From the NCBI RefSeq assembly GCF_029867415.1, contig NW_026705156.1, positions 1 to 64,000 of the forward strand: a DNA stretch of 64,000 nt, read 5' to 3'. The stretch's first letter is position 1. Each line of letters begins with the position of its first letter. Under the pieces are notes generated by a model, which saw only the letters and a program-made list of their open reading frames with translations, searched no databases and was not told where the DNA came from. Positions 1 through 13,200 of this stretch are shown in pieces. A program made the translations under genes and the position numbers. Source of the DNA: Vicia villosa. Its lineage: Eukaryota > Streptophyta > Magnoliopsida > Fabales > Fabaceae.

Positions 1-2341
1 TATGTTAGTCCACTATTATGGAGTAGGGAAAGAAATTCCATAAATTGCATATGATAGTCCACGTTTTTAGAGAAGGGAATGAAATTTCCGAAATTCCTTC
101 TGATAGTCCATGTTTTTGGAGAAGAAAAAGAAATTCCAGAAATTTCACATGATAGTCCACGTCTATAGAGATGGGAAAGGAATTCTAAAAACTGCATATG
201 TTAGTCCACTTTTTTGGAGAAGGGAAAGAAATTCCAAAAACTGCATATGATTGTACACGTTTTTTAAGAAGGGATTGAAATTTCATAAATTCCTTTTGAT
301 AGTCCACATTTTTGGAGAAGGGGAAGAAATTCCAGAAATTCTATATGATAGCCCACGTTTTTGGAGAAGGAAAAGAAATTCAAGAAATTGCATATGATAG
401 ACCACATTTTTAGATAAGGGAAAGAAATTCCATAAATTGGATATGACTGTCCATGTTTTTTGAGTAGAGAAAGAAATTCCAGAAATTTCATATGATAATC
501 CACGTCAATAGAGAAGGTAAAGGAATTCTAGAAATTGCATATGTTAGTCCCGTCTTTTGAAGATGGAAAGAAATTCCACAAATTGAATATGATAGTCCAC
601 GTTTTTAGAGAAGGGATTGAAATTTCATAAATTCCTTATGATAGTCCACATTTTTGGAGAAGGGGAAGAAATTCCATATGATAGCCCACGTTTTTGGAGA
701 ATGAAAAGAAATTCAAGAAATTGCATATCATAGACCACGTTTTTAGATAAGGGAAAGAAATTCCATAAATTGGATAGGATTGTCCATGTTTTTTGAGAAG
801 AGAAAGAAATTTTAGAAATTTCATATGATAGTCCACGTGTATAGAGAAGGGAAGGGAATTCTAGAAATTGCATATGTTAGTCCACTTTTTTGGAGAAGGG
901 AAAGAAATTCCAGAAACTGCATATGATAGTCCATGTTTTTAGAGAAGAGATTGGAATTTCAGAAATTGATTATGATAGTCCACATTTTCGGAGAAGGGGG
1001 AGAAATTCCAGAAATTCCACATGATAGTCCACATTTTTTGAGAAGGTAAAGAAATTTAAGAAATTGCATATGATAGACCACGATTTTAGAGAAGGGAAAG
1101 AAATTCCATAAATTGCAAATGATAGTCCATGTTTTTGGAGAAGAAAAAGAAATTCCCGAAATTTCTGATAATAGTCCACGTCTATATAGAAGGGAAAGGA
1201 AGTCTAGAAATTGCATATGTTAGCCCACTCTTTTGGAGAAGGGAAAGAAACTCAAGAAATTGCATATGATAGTCCATATTTTTAGAGAAGGGATTGAAAT
1301 TTCCGAAATTCCTCTTGATAGTCCACATTTTTGGAGAAGGGATAGAAATTCCAGAAATTCTATATGATAGTCCATGTTTTTTGAGATGGAAAAGAAATTC
1401 AAGAAATTGCATATGATAGTCCAGGTTTTTAGAGAAGGGATTGAAATTTCCGAAATCCCTTATGATAGTCCACATTTTTGGAGAAGGGAAAGAAATACCA
1501 GAAATTCCATATGATAGTCCACGTTTTTTGAGAAGGAAAAGAAATTCAAGAAATTGCATATGATAGACCACGTTGTTATAGAAGGGAAAAAATTCCATAA
1601 ATTGCATATGATAGGCCATGTTTTTGGAGAAGAAAAAGAAATTTCGGAAATTTCATATGATAGTCCACGTCTTTAGAGAAGGGAAAGGAATTCTAAAAAT
1701 TGCATATGTTAGTCCACTTTTTTGGAGTAAGGAAAGAAATTCCAGATATTGCATATGATGGTCCACGTTTTTAGAGAAGGGATTGAAATTTCTGAAATTC
1801 CTTATGATAGTCCACATTTTTGGAGAAGGGAAAGAAATTCATGAAATTCCATATGATAGTCCATGTTTTTGGAGTAGGAAAAGAAATTCAAAAAAATTGC
1901 ATATGATAGACCACGTTTTTAGGGAAGGGAAAGAAATTCCATAAATTGCATATGATAGGCCATATTTTTAGAGAAGAAAAAGAAATTCCAGAAATTTCAT
2001 ATGATAGTCCACGTCTATAGAGAAGGGAATGGAATTGTAGAAATTGCATATGTTAGTCCACTCTTTTGGAGAAGGGAAAAAATTTCAAAAATTACACATG
2101 ATAGTCCACGTTTTAAGAGAAGGGATTGAAATTTCCGAAATTCCTTATGATAGTTCACATTTTTGGAGAAGGGAAAGAAATTCCAGAAATTCCATTTGAT
2201 AGTCCATGTATTTGGAGAAGGAAATGAAATTCCATAAATTGCATATGATAGTCCATGTTTTTGGAGAAGAAAAAGAAATTCTATAAATTTCACATGATAG
2301 TCCACGTCTATAAAGAAGGGAAAGGAATTCTAAAAATTGCA
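1..2341. repeat. 2342-bp higher-order unit, copy 1 (2341 bp)
   Basis: First full copy of the large unit, taking the A-type monomer TATGTTAGTCCACTATTATGG as start. Successive A-type monomers at 1, 197, 540, 873, 1216, 1705, 2049 and 2342 divide it into blocks of 4, 7, 7, 7, 10, 7 and 6 monomers (48 in all). The 4-mer reads A-B-F-G, the 10-mer A-B-C-D-B-C-D-E-F-G, and the 6-mer has a D/E fusion monomer. The block at 540 is short by 10 bp, mainly from a 9-bp loss in its C monomer. The next unit starts at 2342. Confidence 0.93.
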
Positions 2342-4683
2342 TATGTTAGTCCACTATTATGGAGTAGGGAAAGAAATTCCATAAATTGCATATGATAGTC
2401 CACGTTTTTAGAGAAGGGAATGAAATTTCCGAAATTCCTTCTGATAGTCCATGTTTTTGGAGAAGAAAAAGAAATTCCAGAAATTTCACATGATAGTCCA
2501 CGTCTATAGAGATGGGAAAGGAATTCTAAAAACTGCATATGTTAGTCCACTTTTTTGGAGAAGGGAAAGAAATTCCAAAAACTGCATATGATTGTACACG
2601 TTTTTTAAGAAGGGATTGAAATTTCATAAATTCCTTTTGATAGTCCACATTTTTGGAGAAGGGGAAGAAATTCCAGAAATTCTATATGATAGCCCACGTT
2701 TTTGGAGAAGGAAAAGAAATTCAAGAAATTGCATATGATAGACCACATTTTTAGATAAGGGAAAGAAATTCCATAAATTGGATATGACTGTCCATGTTTT
2801 TTGAGTAGAGAAAGAAATTCCAGAAATTTCATATGATAATCCACGTCTATAGAGAAGGTAAAGGAATTCTAGAAATTGCATATGTTAGTCCCGTCTTTTG
2901 AAGATGGAAAGAAATTCCACAAATTGAATATGATAGTCCACGTTTTTAGAGAAGGGATTGAAATTTCATAAATTCCTTATGATAGTCCACATTTTTGGAG
3001 AAGGGGAAGAAATTCCATATGATAGCCCACGTTTTTGGAGAATGAAAAGAAATTCAAGAAATTGCATATCATAGACCACGTTTTTAGATAAGGGAAAGAA
3101 ATTCCATAAATTGGATAGGATTGTCCATGTTTTTTGAGAAGAGAAAGAAATTTTAGAAATTTCATATGATAGTCCACGTGTATAGAGAAGGGAAGGGAAT
3201 TCTAGAAATTGCATATGTTAGTCCACTTTTTTGGAGAAGGGAAAGAAATTCCAGAAACTGCATATGATAGTCCATGTTTTTAGAGAAGAGATTGGAATTT
3301 CAGAAATTGATTATGATAGTCCACATTTTCGGAGAAGGGGGAGAAATTCCAGAAATTCCACATGATAGTCCACATTTTTTGAGAAGGTAAAGAAATTTAA
3401 GAAATTGCATATGATAGACCACGATTTTAGAGAAGGGAAAGAAATTCCATAAATTGCAAATGATAGTCCATGTTTTTGGAGAAGAAAAAGAAATTCCCGA
3501 AATTTCTGATAATAGTCCACGTCTATATAGAAGGGAAAGGAAGTCTAGAAATTGCATATGTTAGCCCACTCTTTTGGAGAAGGGAAAGAAACTCAAGAAA
3601 TTGCATATGATAGTCCATATTTTTAGAGAAGGGATTGAAATTTCCGAAATTCCTCTTGATAGTCCACATTTTTGGAGAAGGGATAGAAATTCCAGAAATT
3701 CTATATGATAGTCCATGTTTTTTGAGATGGAAAAGAAATTCAAGAAATTGCATATGATAGTCCAGGTTTTTAGAGAAGGGATTGAAATTTCCGAAATCCC
3801 TTATGATAGTCCACATTTTTGGAGAAGGGAAAGAAATACCAGAAATTCCATATGATAGTCCACGTTTTTTGAGAAGGAAAAGAAATTCAAGAAATTGCAT
3901 ATGATAGACCACGTTGTTATAGAAGGGAAAAAATTCCATAAATTGCATATGATAGGCCATGTTTTTGGAGAAGAAAAAGAAATTTCGGAAATTTCATATG
4001 ATAGTCCACGTCTTTAGAGAAGGGAAAGGAATTCTAAAAATTGCATATGTTAGTCCACTTTTTTGGAGTAAGGAAAGAAATTCCAGATATTGCATATGAT
4101 GGTCCACGTTTTTAGAGAAGGGATTGAAATTTCTGAAATTCCTTATGATAGTCCACATTTTTGGAGAAGGGAAAGAAATTCATGAAATTCCATATGATAG
4201 TCCATGTTTTTGGAGTAGGAAAAGAAATTCAAAAAAAATTGCATATGATAGACCACGTTTTTAGGGAAGGGAAAGAAATTCCATAAATTGCATATGATAG
4301 GCCATATTTTTAGAGAAGAAAAAGAAATTCCAGAAATTTCATATGATAGTCCACGTCTATAGAGAAGGGAATGGAATTGTAGAAATTGCATATGTTAGTC
4401 CACTCTTTTGGAGAAGGGAAAAAATTTCAAAAATTACACATGATAGTCCACGTTTTAAGAGAAGGGATTGAAATTTCCGAAATTCCTTATGATAGTTCAC
4501 ATTTTTGGAGAAGGGAAAGAAATTCCAGAAATTCCATTTGATAGTCCATGTATTTGGAGAAGGAAATGAAATTCCATAAATTGCATATGATAGTCCATGT
4601 TTTTGGAGAAGAAAAAGAAATTCTATAAATTTCACATGATAGTCCACGTCTATAAAGAAGGGAAAGGAATTCTAAAAATTGCA
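2342..4683. repeat. 2342-bp higher-order unit, copy 2
   Basis: Second full copy, nearly identical to copy 1 over its whole length. Differences seen by eye are isolated substitutions and a 1-bp change in an A run near 4230. It shares with copy 1 the variant TCCATG followed by TTTTTTGAGATGG in the D monomer and a TCCACATGATAG monomer junction. Copies 3 and 4 differ at both places. Confidence 0.93.
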
Positions 4684-7025
4684 TATGTTAGTCCACTATT
4701 ATGGAGTAGGGAAAGAAATTCCATAAATTGCATATGATAGTCCACGTTTTTAGAGAAGGGAATGAAATTTCCGAAATTCCTTCTGATAGTCCATGTTTTT
4801 GGAGAAGAAAAAGAAATTCCAGAAATTTCACATGATAGTCCACGTCTATAGAGATGGGAAAGGAATTCTAAAAACTGCATATGTTAGTCCACTTTTTTGG
4901 AGAAGGGAAAGAAATTCCAAAAACTGCATATGATTGTACACGTTTTTTAAGAAGGGATTGAAATTTCATAAATTCCTTTTGATAGTCCACATTTTTGGAG
5001 AAGGGGAAGAAATTCCAGAAATTCTATATGATAGCCCACGTTTTTGGAGAAGGAAAAGAAATTCAAGAAATTGCATATGATAGACCACATTTTTAGATAA
5101 GGGAAAGAAATTCCATAAATAGGATATGACTGTCCATGTTTTTTGAGTAGAGAAAGAAATTCCAGAAATTTCATATGATAATCCACGTCTATAGAGAAGG
5201 TAAAGGAATTCTAGAAATTGCATATGTTAGTCCCGTCTTTTGAAGATGAGAAAGAAATTCCACAAATTGAATATGATAGTCCACGTTTTTAGAGAAGGGA
5301 TTGAAATTTCATAAATTCCTTATGATAGTCCACATTTTTGGAGAAGGGGAAGAAATTCCATATGATAGCCCACGTTTTTGGAGAATGAAAAGAAATTCAA
5401 GAAATTGCATATCATAGACCACGTTTTTAGATAAGGGAAAGAAATTCCATAAATTGGATAGGATTGTCCATGTTTTTTGAGAAGAGAAAGAAATTTTAGA
5501 AATTTCATATGATAGTCCACGTGTATAGAGAAGGGAAGGGAATTCTAGAAATTGCATATGTTAGTCCACTTTTTTGGAGAAGGGAAAGAAATTCCAGAAA
5601 CTGCATATGATAGTCCATGTTTTTAGAGAAGAGATTGGAATTTCAGAAATTGATTATGATAGTCCACATTTTCGGAGAAGGGGGAGAAATTCCAGAAATT
5701 CCATATGATAGTCCACATTTTTTGAGAAGGTAAAGAAATTTAAGAAATTGCATATGATAGACCACGATTTTAGAGAAGGGAAAGAAATTCCATAAATTGC
5801 AAATGATAGTCCATGTTTTTGGAGAAGAAAAAGAAATTCCCGAAATTTCTGATAATAGTCCACGTCTATATAGAAGGGAAAGGAAGTCTAGAAATTGCAT
5901 ATGTTAGCCCACTCTTTTGGAGAAGGGAAAGAAACTCAAGAAATTGCATATGATAGTCCATATTTTTAGAGAAGGGATTGAAATTTCCGAAATTCCTCTT
6001 GATAGTCCACATTTTTGGAGAAGGGATAGAAATTCCAGAAATTCTATATGATAGTCCATGTTTTTGGAGATGGAAAAGAAATTCAAGAAATTGCATATGA
6101 TAGTCCAGGTTTTTAGAGAAGGGATTGAAATTTCCGAAATCCCTTATGATAGTCCACATTTTTGGAGAAGGGAAAGAAATACCAGAAATTCCATATGATA
6201 GTCCACGTTTTTTGAGAAGGAAAAGAAATTCAAGAAATTGCATATGATAGACCACGTTGTTATAGAAGGGAAAAAATTCCATAAATTGCATATGATAGGC
6301 CATGTTTTTGGAGAAGAAAAAGAAATTTCGGAAATTTCATATGATAGTCCACGTCTTTAGAGAAGGGAAAGGAATTCTAAAAATTGCATATGTTAGTCCA
6401 CTTTTTTGGAGTAAGGAAAGAAATTCCAGATATTGCATATGATGGTCCACGTTTTTAGAGAAGGGATTGAAATTTCTGAAATTCCTTATGATAGTCCACA
6501 TTTTTGGAGAAGGGAAAGAAATTCATGAAATTCCATATGATAGTCCATGTTTTTGGAGTAGGAAAAGAAATTCAAAAAAATTGCATATGATAGACCACGT
6601 TTTTAGGGAAGGGAAAGAAATTCCATAAATTGCATATGATAGGCCATATTTTTAGAGAAGAAAAAGAAATTCCAGAAATTTCATATGATAGTCCACGTCT
6701 ATAGAGAAGGGAATGGAATTGTAGAAATTGCATATGTTAGTCCACTCTTTTGGAGAAGGGAAAAAATTTCAAAAATTACACATGATAGTCCACGTTTTAA
6801 GAGAAGGGATTGAAATTTCCGAAATTCCTTATGATAGTTCACATTTTTGGAGAAGGGAAAGAAATTCCAGAAATTCCATTTGATAGTCCATGTATTTGGA
6901 GAAGGAAATGAAATTCCATAAATTGCATATGATAGTCCATGTTTTTGGAAAAGAAAAAGAAATTCTATAAATTTCACATGATAGTCCACGTCTATAAAGA
7001 AGGGAAAGGAATTCTAAAAATTGCA
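4684..7025. repeat. 2342-bp higher-order unit, copy 3
   Basis: Third full copy, same block layout. It shares private variants with copy 4 and the partial copy 5, for example CCATAAATAGGATATG near 5115 where copies 1 and 2 read CCATAAATTGGATATG. A 1-bp insertion (GATGAGAAAG near 5245) is also shared with copies 4 and 5. Confidence 0.93.
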
Positions 7026-9367
7026 TATGTTAGTCCACTATTATGGAGTAGGGAAAGAAATTCCATAAATTGCATATGATAGTCCACGTTTTTAGAGAAG
7101 GGAATGAAATTTCCGAAATTCCTTCTGATAGTCCATGTTTTTGGAGAAGAAAAAGAAATTCCAGAAATTTCACATGATAGTCCACGTCTATAGAGATGGG
7201 AAAGGAATTCTAAAAACTGCATATGTTAGTCCACTTTTTTGGAGAAGGGAAAGAAATTCCAAAAACTGCATATGATTGTACACGTTTTTTAAGAAGGGAT
7301 TGAAATTTCATAAATTCCTTTTGATAGTCCACATTTTTGGAGAAGGGGAAGAAATTCCAGAAATTCTATATGATAGCCCACGTTTTTGGAGAAGGAAAAG
7401 AAATTCAAGAAATTGCATATGATAGACCACATTTTTAGATAAGGGAAAGAAATTCCATAAATAGGATATGACTGTCCATGTTTTTTGAGTAGAGAAAGAA
7501 ATTCCAGAAATTTCATATGATAATCCACGTCTATAGAGAAGGTAAAGGAATTCTAGAAATTTCATATGTTAGTCCCGTCTTTTGAAGATGAGAAAGAAAT
7601 TCCACAAATTGAATATGATAGTCCACGTTTTTAGAGAAGGGATTGAAATTTCATAAATTCCTTATGATAGTCCACATTTTTGGAGAAGGGGAAGAAATTC
7701 CATATGATAGCCCACGTTTTTGGAGAATGAAAAGAAATTCAAGAAATTGCATATCATAGACCACGTTTTTAGATAAGGGAAAGAAATTCCATAAATTGGA
7801 TAGGATTGTCCATGTTTTTTGAGAAGAGAAAGAAATTTTAGAAATTTCATATGATAGTCCACGTGTATAGAGAAGGGAAGGGAATTCTAGAAATTGCATA
7901 TGTTAGTCCACTTTTTTGGAGAAGGGAAAGAAATTCCAGAAACTGCATATGATAGTCCATGTTTTTAGAGAAGAGATTGGAATTTCAGAAATTGATTATG
8001 ATAGTCCACATTTTCGGAGAAGGGGGAGAAATTCCAGAAATTCCATATGATAGTCCACATTTTTTGAGAAGGTAAAGAAATTTAAGAAATTGCATATGAT
8101 AGACCACGATTTTAGAGAAGGGAAAGAAATTCCATAAATTGCAAATGATAGTCCATGTTTTTGGAGAAGAAAAAGAAATTCCCGAAATTTCTGATAATAG
8201 TCCACGTCTATATAGAAGGGAAAGGAAGTCTAGAAATTGCATATGTTAGCCCACTCTTTTGGAGAAGGGAAAGAAACTCAAGAAATTGCATATGATAGTC
8301 CATATTTTTAGAGAAGGGATTGAAATTTCCGAAATTCCTCTTGATAGTCCACATTTTTGGAGAAGGGATAGAAATTCCAGAAATTCTATATGATAGTCCA
8401 TGTTTTTGGAGATGGAAAAGAAATTCAAGAAATTGCATATGATAGTCCAGGTTTTTAGAGAAGGGATTGAAATTTCCGAAATCCCTTATGATAGTCCACA
8501 TTTTTGGAGAAGGGAAAGAAATACCAGAAATTCCATATGATAGTCCACGTTTTTTGAGAAGGAAAAGAAATTCAAGAAATTGCATATGATAGACCACGTT
8601 GTTATAGAAGGGAAAAAATTCCATAAATTGCATATGATAGGCCATGTTTTTGGAGAAGAAAAAGAAATTTCGGAAATTTCATATGATAGTCCACGTCTTT
8701 AGAGAAGGGAAAGGAATTCTAAAAATTGCATATGTTAGTCCACTTTTTTGGAGTAAGGAAAGAAATTCCAGATATTGCATATGATGGTCCACGTTTTTAG
8801 AGAAGGGATTGAAATTTCTGAAATTCCTTATGATAGTCCACATTTTTGGAGAAGGGAAAGAAATTCATGAAATTCCATATGATAGTCCATGTTTTTGGAG
8901 TAGGAAAAGAAATTCAAAAAAATTGCATATGATAGACCACGTTTTTAGGGAAGGGAAAGAAATTCCATAAATTGCATATGATAGGCCATATTTTTAGAGA
9001 AGAAAAAGAAATTCCAGAAATTTCATATGATAGTCCACGTCTATAGAGAAGGGAATGGAATTGTAGAAATTGCATATGTTAGTCCACTCTTTTGGAGAAG
9101 GGAAAAAATTTCAAAAATTACACATGATAGTCCACGTTTTAAGAGAAGGGATTGAAATTTCCGAAATTCCTTATGATAGTTCACATTTTTGGAGAAGGGA
9201 AAGAAATTCCAGAAATTCCATTTGATAGTCCATGTATTTGGAGAAGGAAATGAAATTCCATAAATTGCATATGATAGTCCATGTTTTTGGAGAAGAAAAA
9301 GAAATTCTATAAATTTCACATGATAGTCCACGTCTATAAAGAAGGGAAAGGAATTCTAAAAATTGCA
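7026..9367. repeat. 2342-bp higher-order unit, copy 4
   Basis: Fourth full copy, same layout. It shares with partial copy 5 the variant AAATTTCATATGTTAG at the start of the third block (7557-7572), where copies 1 to 3 read AAATTGCATATGTTAG. Nearest-neighbour sharing of this kind is expected from local unequal exchange. Confidence 0.93.
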
Positions 9368-10240
9368 TATGTTAGTCCACTATTATGGAGTAGGGAAAGA
9401 AATTCCATAAATTGCATATGATAGTCCACGTTTTTAGAGAAGGGAATGAAATTTCCGAAATTCCTTCTGATAGTCCATGTTTTTGGAGAAGAAAAAGAAA
9501 TTCCAGAAATTTCACATGATAGTCCACGTCTATAGAGATGGGAAAGGAATTCTAAAAACTGCATATGTTAGTCCACTTTTTTGGAGAAGGGAAAGAAATT
9601 CCAAAAACTGCATATGATTGTACACGTTTTTTAAGAAGGGATTGAAATTTCATAAATTCCTTTTGATAGTCCACATTTTTGGAGAAGGGGAAGAAATTCC
9701 AGAAATTCTATATGATAGCCCACGTTTTTGGAGAAGGAAAAGAAATTCAAGAAATTGCATACGATAGACCACATTTTTAGATAAGGGAAAGAAATTCCAT
9801 AAATAGGATATGACTGTCCATGTTTTTTGAGTAGAGAAAGAAATTCCAGAAATTTCATATGATAATCCACGTCTATAGAGAAGGTAAAGGAATTCTAGAA
9901 ATTTCATATGTTAGTCCCGTCTTTTGAAGATGAGAAAGAAATTCCACAAATTGAATATGATAGTCCAAGTTTTTAGAGAAGGGATTGAAATTTCATAAAT
10001 TCCTTATGATAGTCCACATTTTTGGAGAAGGGGAAGAAATTCCATATGATAGCCCATGTTTTTGGAGAATGAAAAGAAATTCAAGAAATTGCATATCATA
10101 GACCACGTTTTTAGATAAAGGAAAGAAATTCCATAAATTGGATAGGATTGTCCATGTTTTTTGAGAAGAGAAAGAAATTTTAGAAATTTCATATGATAGT
10201 CTATGTGAATAGAGAAGGGAAGGGAATTCTAGAAATTGCA
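9368..10240. repeat. 2342-bp higher-order unit, partial copy 5
   Basis: Continues copy 4 in register, at near identity until about 9960. Substitutions then accumulate (for example TCCAAGTTTT at 9964 and TCTATGTGAATAG at 10199) and the 2342-bp periodicity is lost. The edge is therefore a gradual decay over about 250 bp and not a sharp breakpoint. The end coordinate is approximate. Confidence 0.85.
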
Positions 10241-13200
10241 TATGTTAGTCCACTCTTTTGGAGAAGGGAAAAAATTCCAGAAATTGCATATGATAGTCGA
10301 CGTTTCTAGAGAAGGGATTGAAATTTCATAAATTTCTTATGATTGTCCACATTTTTGGAGAAGGGAAAGGAATTCCAGAAATTCCATATGATAGTCCACG
10401 TTTTTGGAGAAGGAAAAGAAATTCAAGAAATTGCATATGATAGACCATATTTTTAGCGAAGTGAAAGAAATTCTAGTAATTGCATAAGATAGTCCATGTC
10501 TTTGGAGAAGAAAAGCAAATTCCAGAAATTTCATTTGATAGTCCACGTCAATGGAGAAGGGAAAGGAATTCCTATAATTGCTTATGTTAGTTCACTTTTT
10601 TGGAGTAGGGAAAGAAATTCCAGAAATTGCATATGATAATCCATGTTTTTAGAGAAGGGATTGAAATTTCATAAATTCCTTATGATAGTCCACATTTTTG
10701 GAGAAGGAAAAGAAATTTAATAAATTCCATATGATAGTCCACGTTTTTGGAGAAGGATAAGAAATTCAAGAAATTGCATATGATAGACCAGGTTTTTAGA
10801 GAAAGGAAAGAAATTCCATAAATTGCTTATGATAGTCCATGTTTTTGGATAAGGAAAAGAAACTCAAAAATTTCATATGATAGTCCACGTCTATGAAGAA
10901 AGGAATTCCTAAAATTGCATACGCTACTCCATTTTTTTGGAGAAGGGAAAGAAATTTCTGATATTGCATTTGATAGTCCATGTTTTTAGAGAAGGGATAG
11001 AAATTTTTGAATTGCTTATGATAGTCCACATTTTTGGAGAAGGGAAAGAAATTTTAGAAATTCCATATGATAGTCCAAGTTTTTGGAGAAGGAATAGAAA
11101 TTCAAGAAAGTGCATATGATAGACCATGTTTTTTGAGTTGGGAAAGAAATTCCATAAATTGGATATGATAGTCCATGTATTTGGAGAATAAAAAGTCATT
11201 CCAGAAATTTCATATGATAGTCCACGTCTATGGAGAAGGAAAAAGAATTCTAGAAATTGCATATGTTAGTCCACTTTTTTGGAGAAGGGAAAGAAATTCC
11301 AGAAATTGCATATGATAGTCCATGTTTTTAGAGAAGGGATTGAAATTTCATAAATTCCTTATGATAGTCCACATTTTTGGAGAAGGAAAAGAAATTTCAT
11401 AAATTCCATATGATAATCCACGTTTTTGGAGAAGGAAAAGAAATTCAAGAATTTTCATATGATAGACCATGTTTTTAGAGAAGGGAATGAAATTCCATTA
11501 ACTGCATAAGATAGTCCATGTTTTTGGAGAAGAAAAAGAAATTCCAGAAATTTCATACGATAGTCCACGTCTATGGAGAAAGGAAAGGAATTCCTGAAAT
11601 TGCATATGCTAGTCCACTTTCTTGGTGAAGGGAAAGAAATTCCAGAAATTCCATACGATAGTCCACATTTTTGGAGAAGGGAAAGAAATTCAAGAAATTG
11701 CATATGATAGACCACGTTGTTAGAGAAGGGAAAGAAATTCCATAAAAAGCATATGATAGTCCATGTTTTTGGAGAAGAAAAAAAATTCCAGAAATTTCAG
11801 ATGATAGTCCACGTCTATAGAGAAGGGATAGGAATTCTAAAAATTGCATATGTTAGTCCACTCTTTTGGAGTAGGGAAAGAAATTCCATATATTGCATAT
11901 GATAGTCAACATTTTTAGAGAAGGGATTGAAATTTCCGAAATTCCTTATGATAATCCACATTTTTTGAGAAGGGAAAGAAATTATAGAAATTCCATATGA
12001 TAGTCCACGTTTTTGGAGAAGGAAAAGAAATTCAAGAAATTGAATATGATAGACCACGTTTTTAGAGAAGGGAAAGAAATTCCATAAATTGCATATAACA
12101 GTCCATGTATTTAGAGAAGAAAATGAAATTCCAGAAATTTCATATGATAGTCCACGTCTATAGAGAAGGGATAGGAATTCTAGAAACTGCATATGTTAGT
12201 CCACTCTTTTGGATAAGGGAAAAAAATTTCAGAAATTGCATATTATAGTCCACGTTTTTAGAGAAGGGATTGAAATTTCCGAAACTCCTTATGAAAGTCC
12301 ACATTTTTGGAGAAGGGAATGAAGTTCCAGAAATTCCATATGATAGTCCACATTTTTGGAGAAGGAAAAGAAATTCAAGAAATTGCATATGATAGACCAC
12401 GTTGTTAGAGAAGGGAAAGAAATTCCATCAATTGCATAAGATAGTCCATGTTTTTGGAGAAGAAAAAGAAATTCCCGAAATTTCTGATAATAGTCCACGT
12501 CTATATAGAAGGGAAAGGAATTCTAGAAATTGCATATGTTAGTCCACTCTTTTGGAGAAGGGAAAGAAATTCCATAAATTGCATATGATAGTCCACATTT
12601 TTATAGAAGGGATTCAAATTTCCGAAATTCCTTCTAATAGTCCACATTTTTGGAGAAGGGATAGAAATTCCAGAAATTCTATATGATAGTCCATGTTTTT
12701 GGAGATGGAAAAGAAATTCAAGAAATTGCATATGATAGTCCAGGTTTTTAGAGAAGGGATTGAAATTTCCGAAATCCCTTATGATAGTCAACATTTTTGG
12801 AGAAGGGAAAGAAATACCTGAAATTCCATATGATAGTCCACGTTTTTGGAGAAGGAAAAGAAATTCAAGAAATTGCATATGATAGACCATGTTGTTAGAG
12901 AAGGGAAAGAAATTCCATAAATTGCATATGATAGGCCATGTTTTTGAAGAAGAAAAAGAAGGTCCAGAAATTTCATATGATAGTCCACGTCTTTAGAGAA
13001 GGGAAAGGATTTCTAAAAATTGCTTATGTTAGTCCACTTTTTTGGAGTAGGGAAAGAAATTCCAGATATTGCATATGATGGTCCATGTTTATAGAGAAGG
13101 GATTGAAATTTCTGAAATTCCTTATGATAGTCCACATTTTTGAAGAAGGAAAAGAATTCCAGAAATTCCATATGATAGTCCACGTTTTTAGAGAAGGGAA

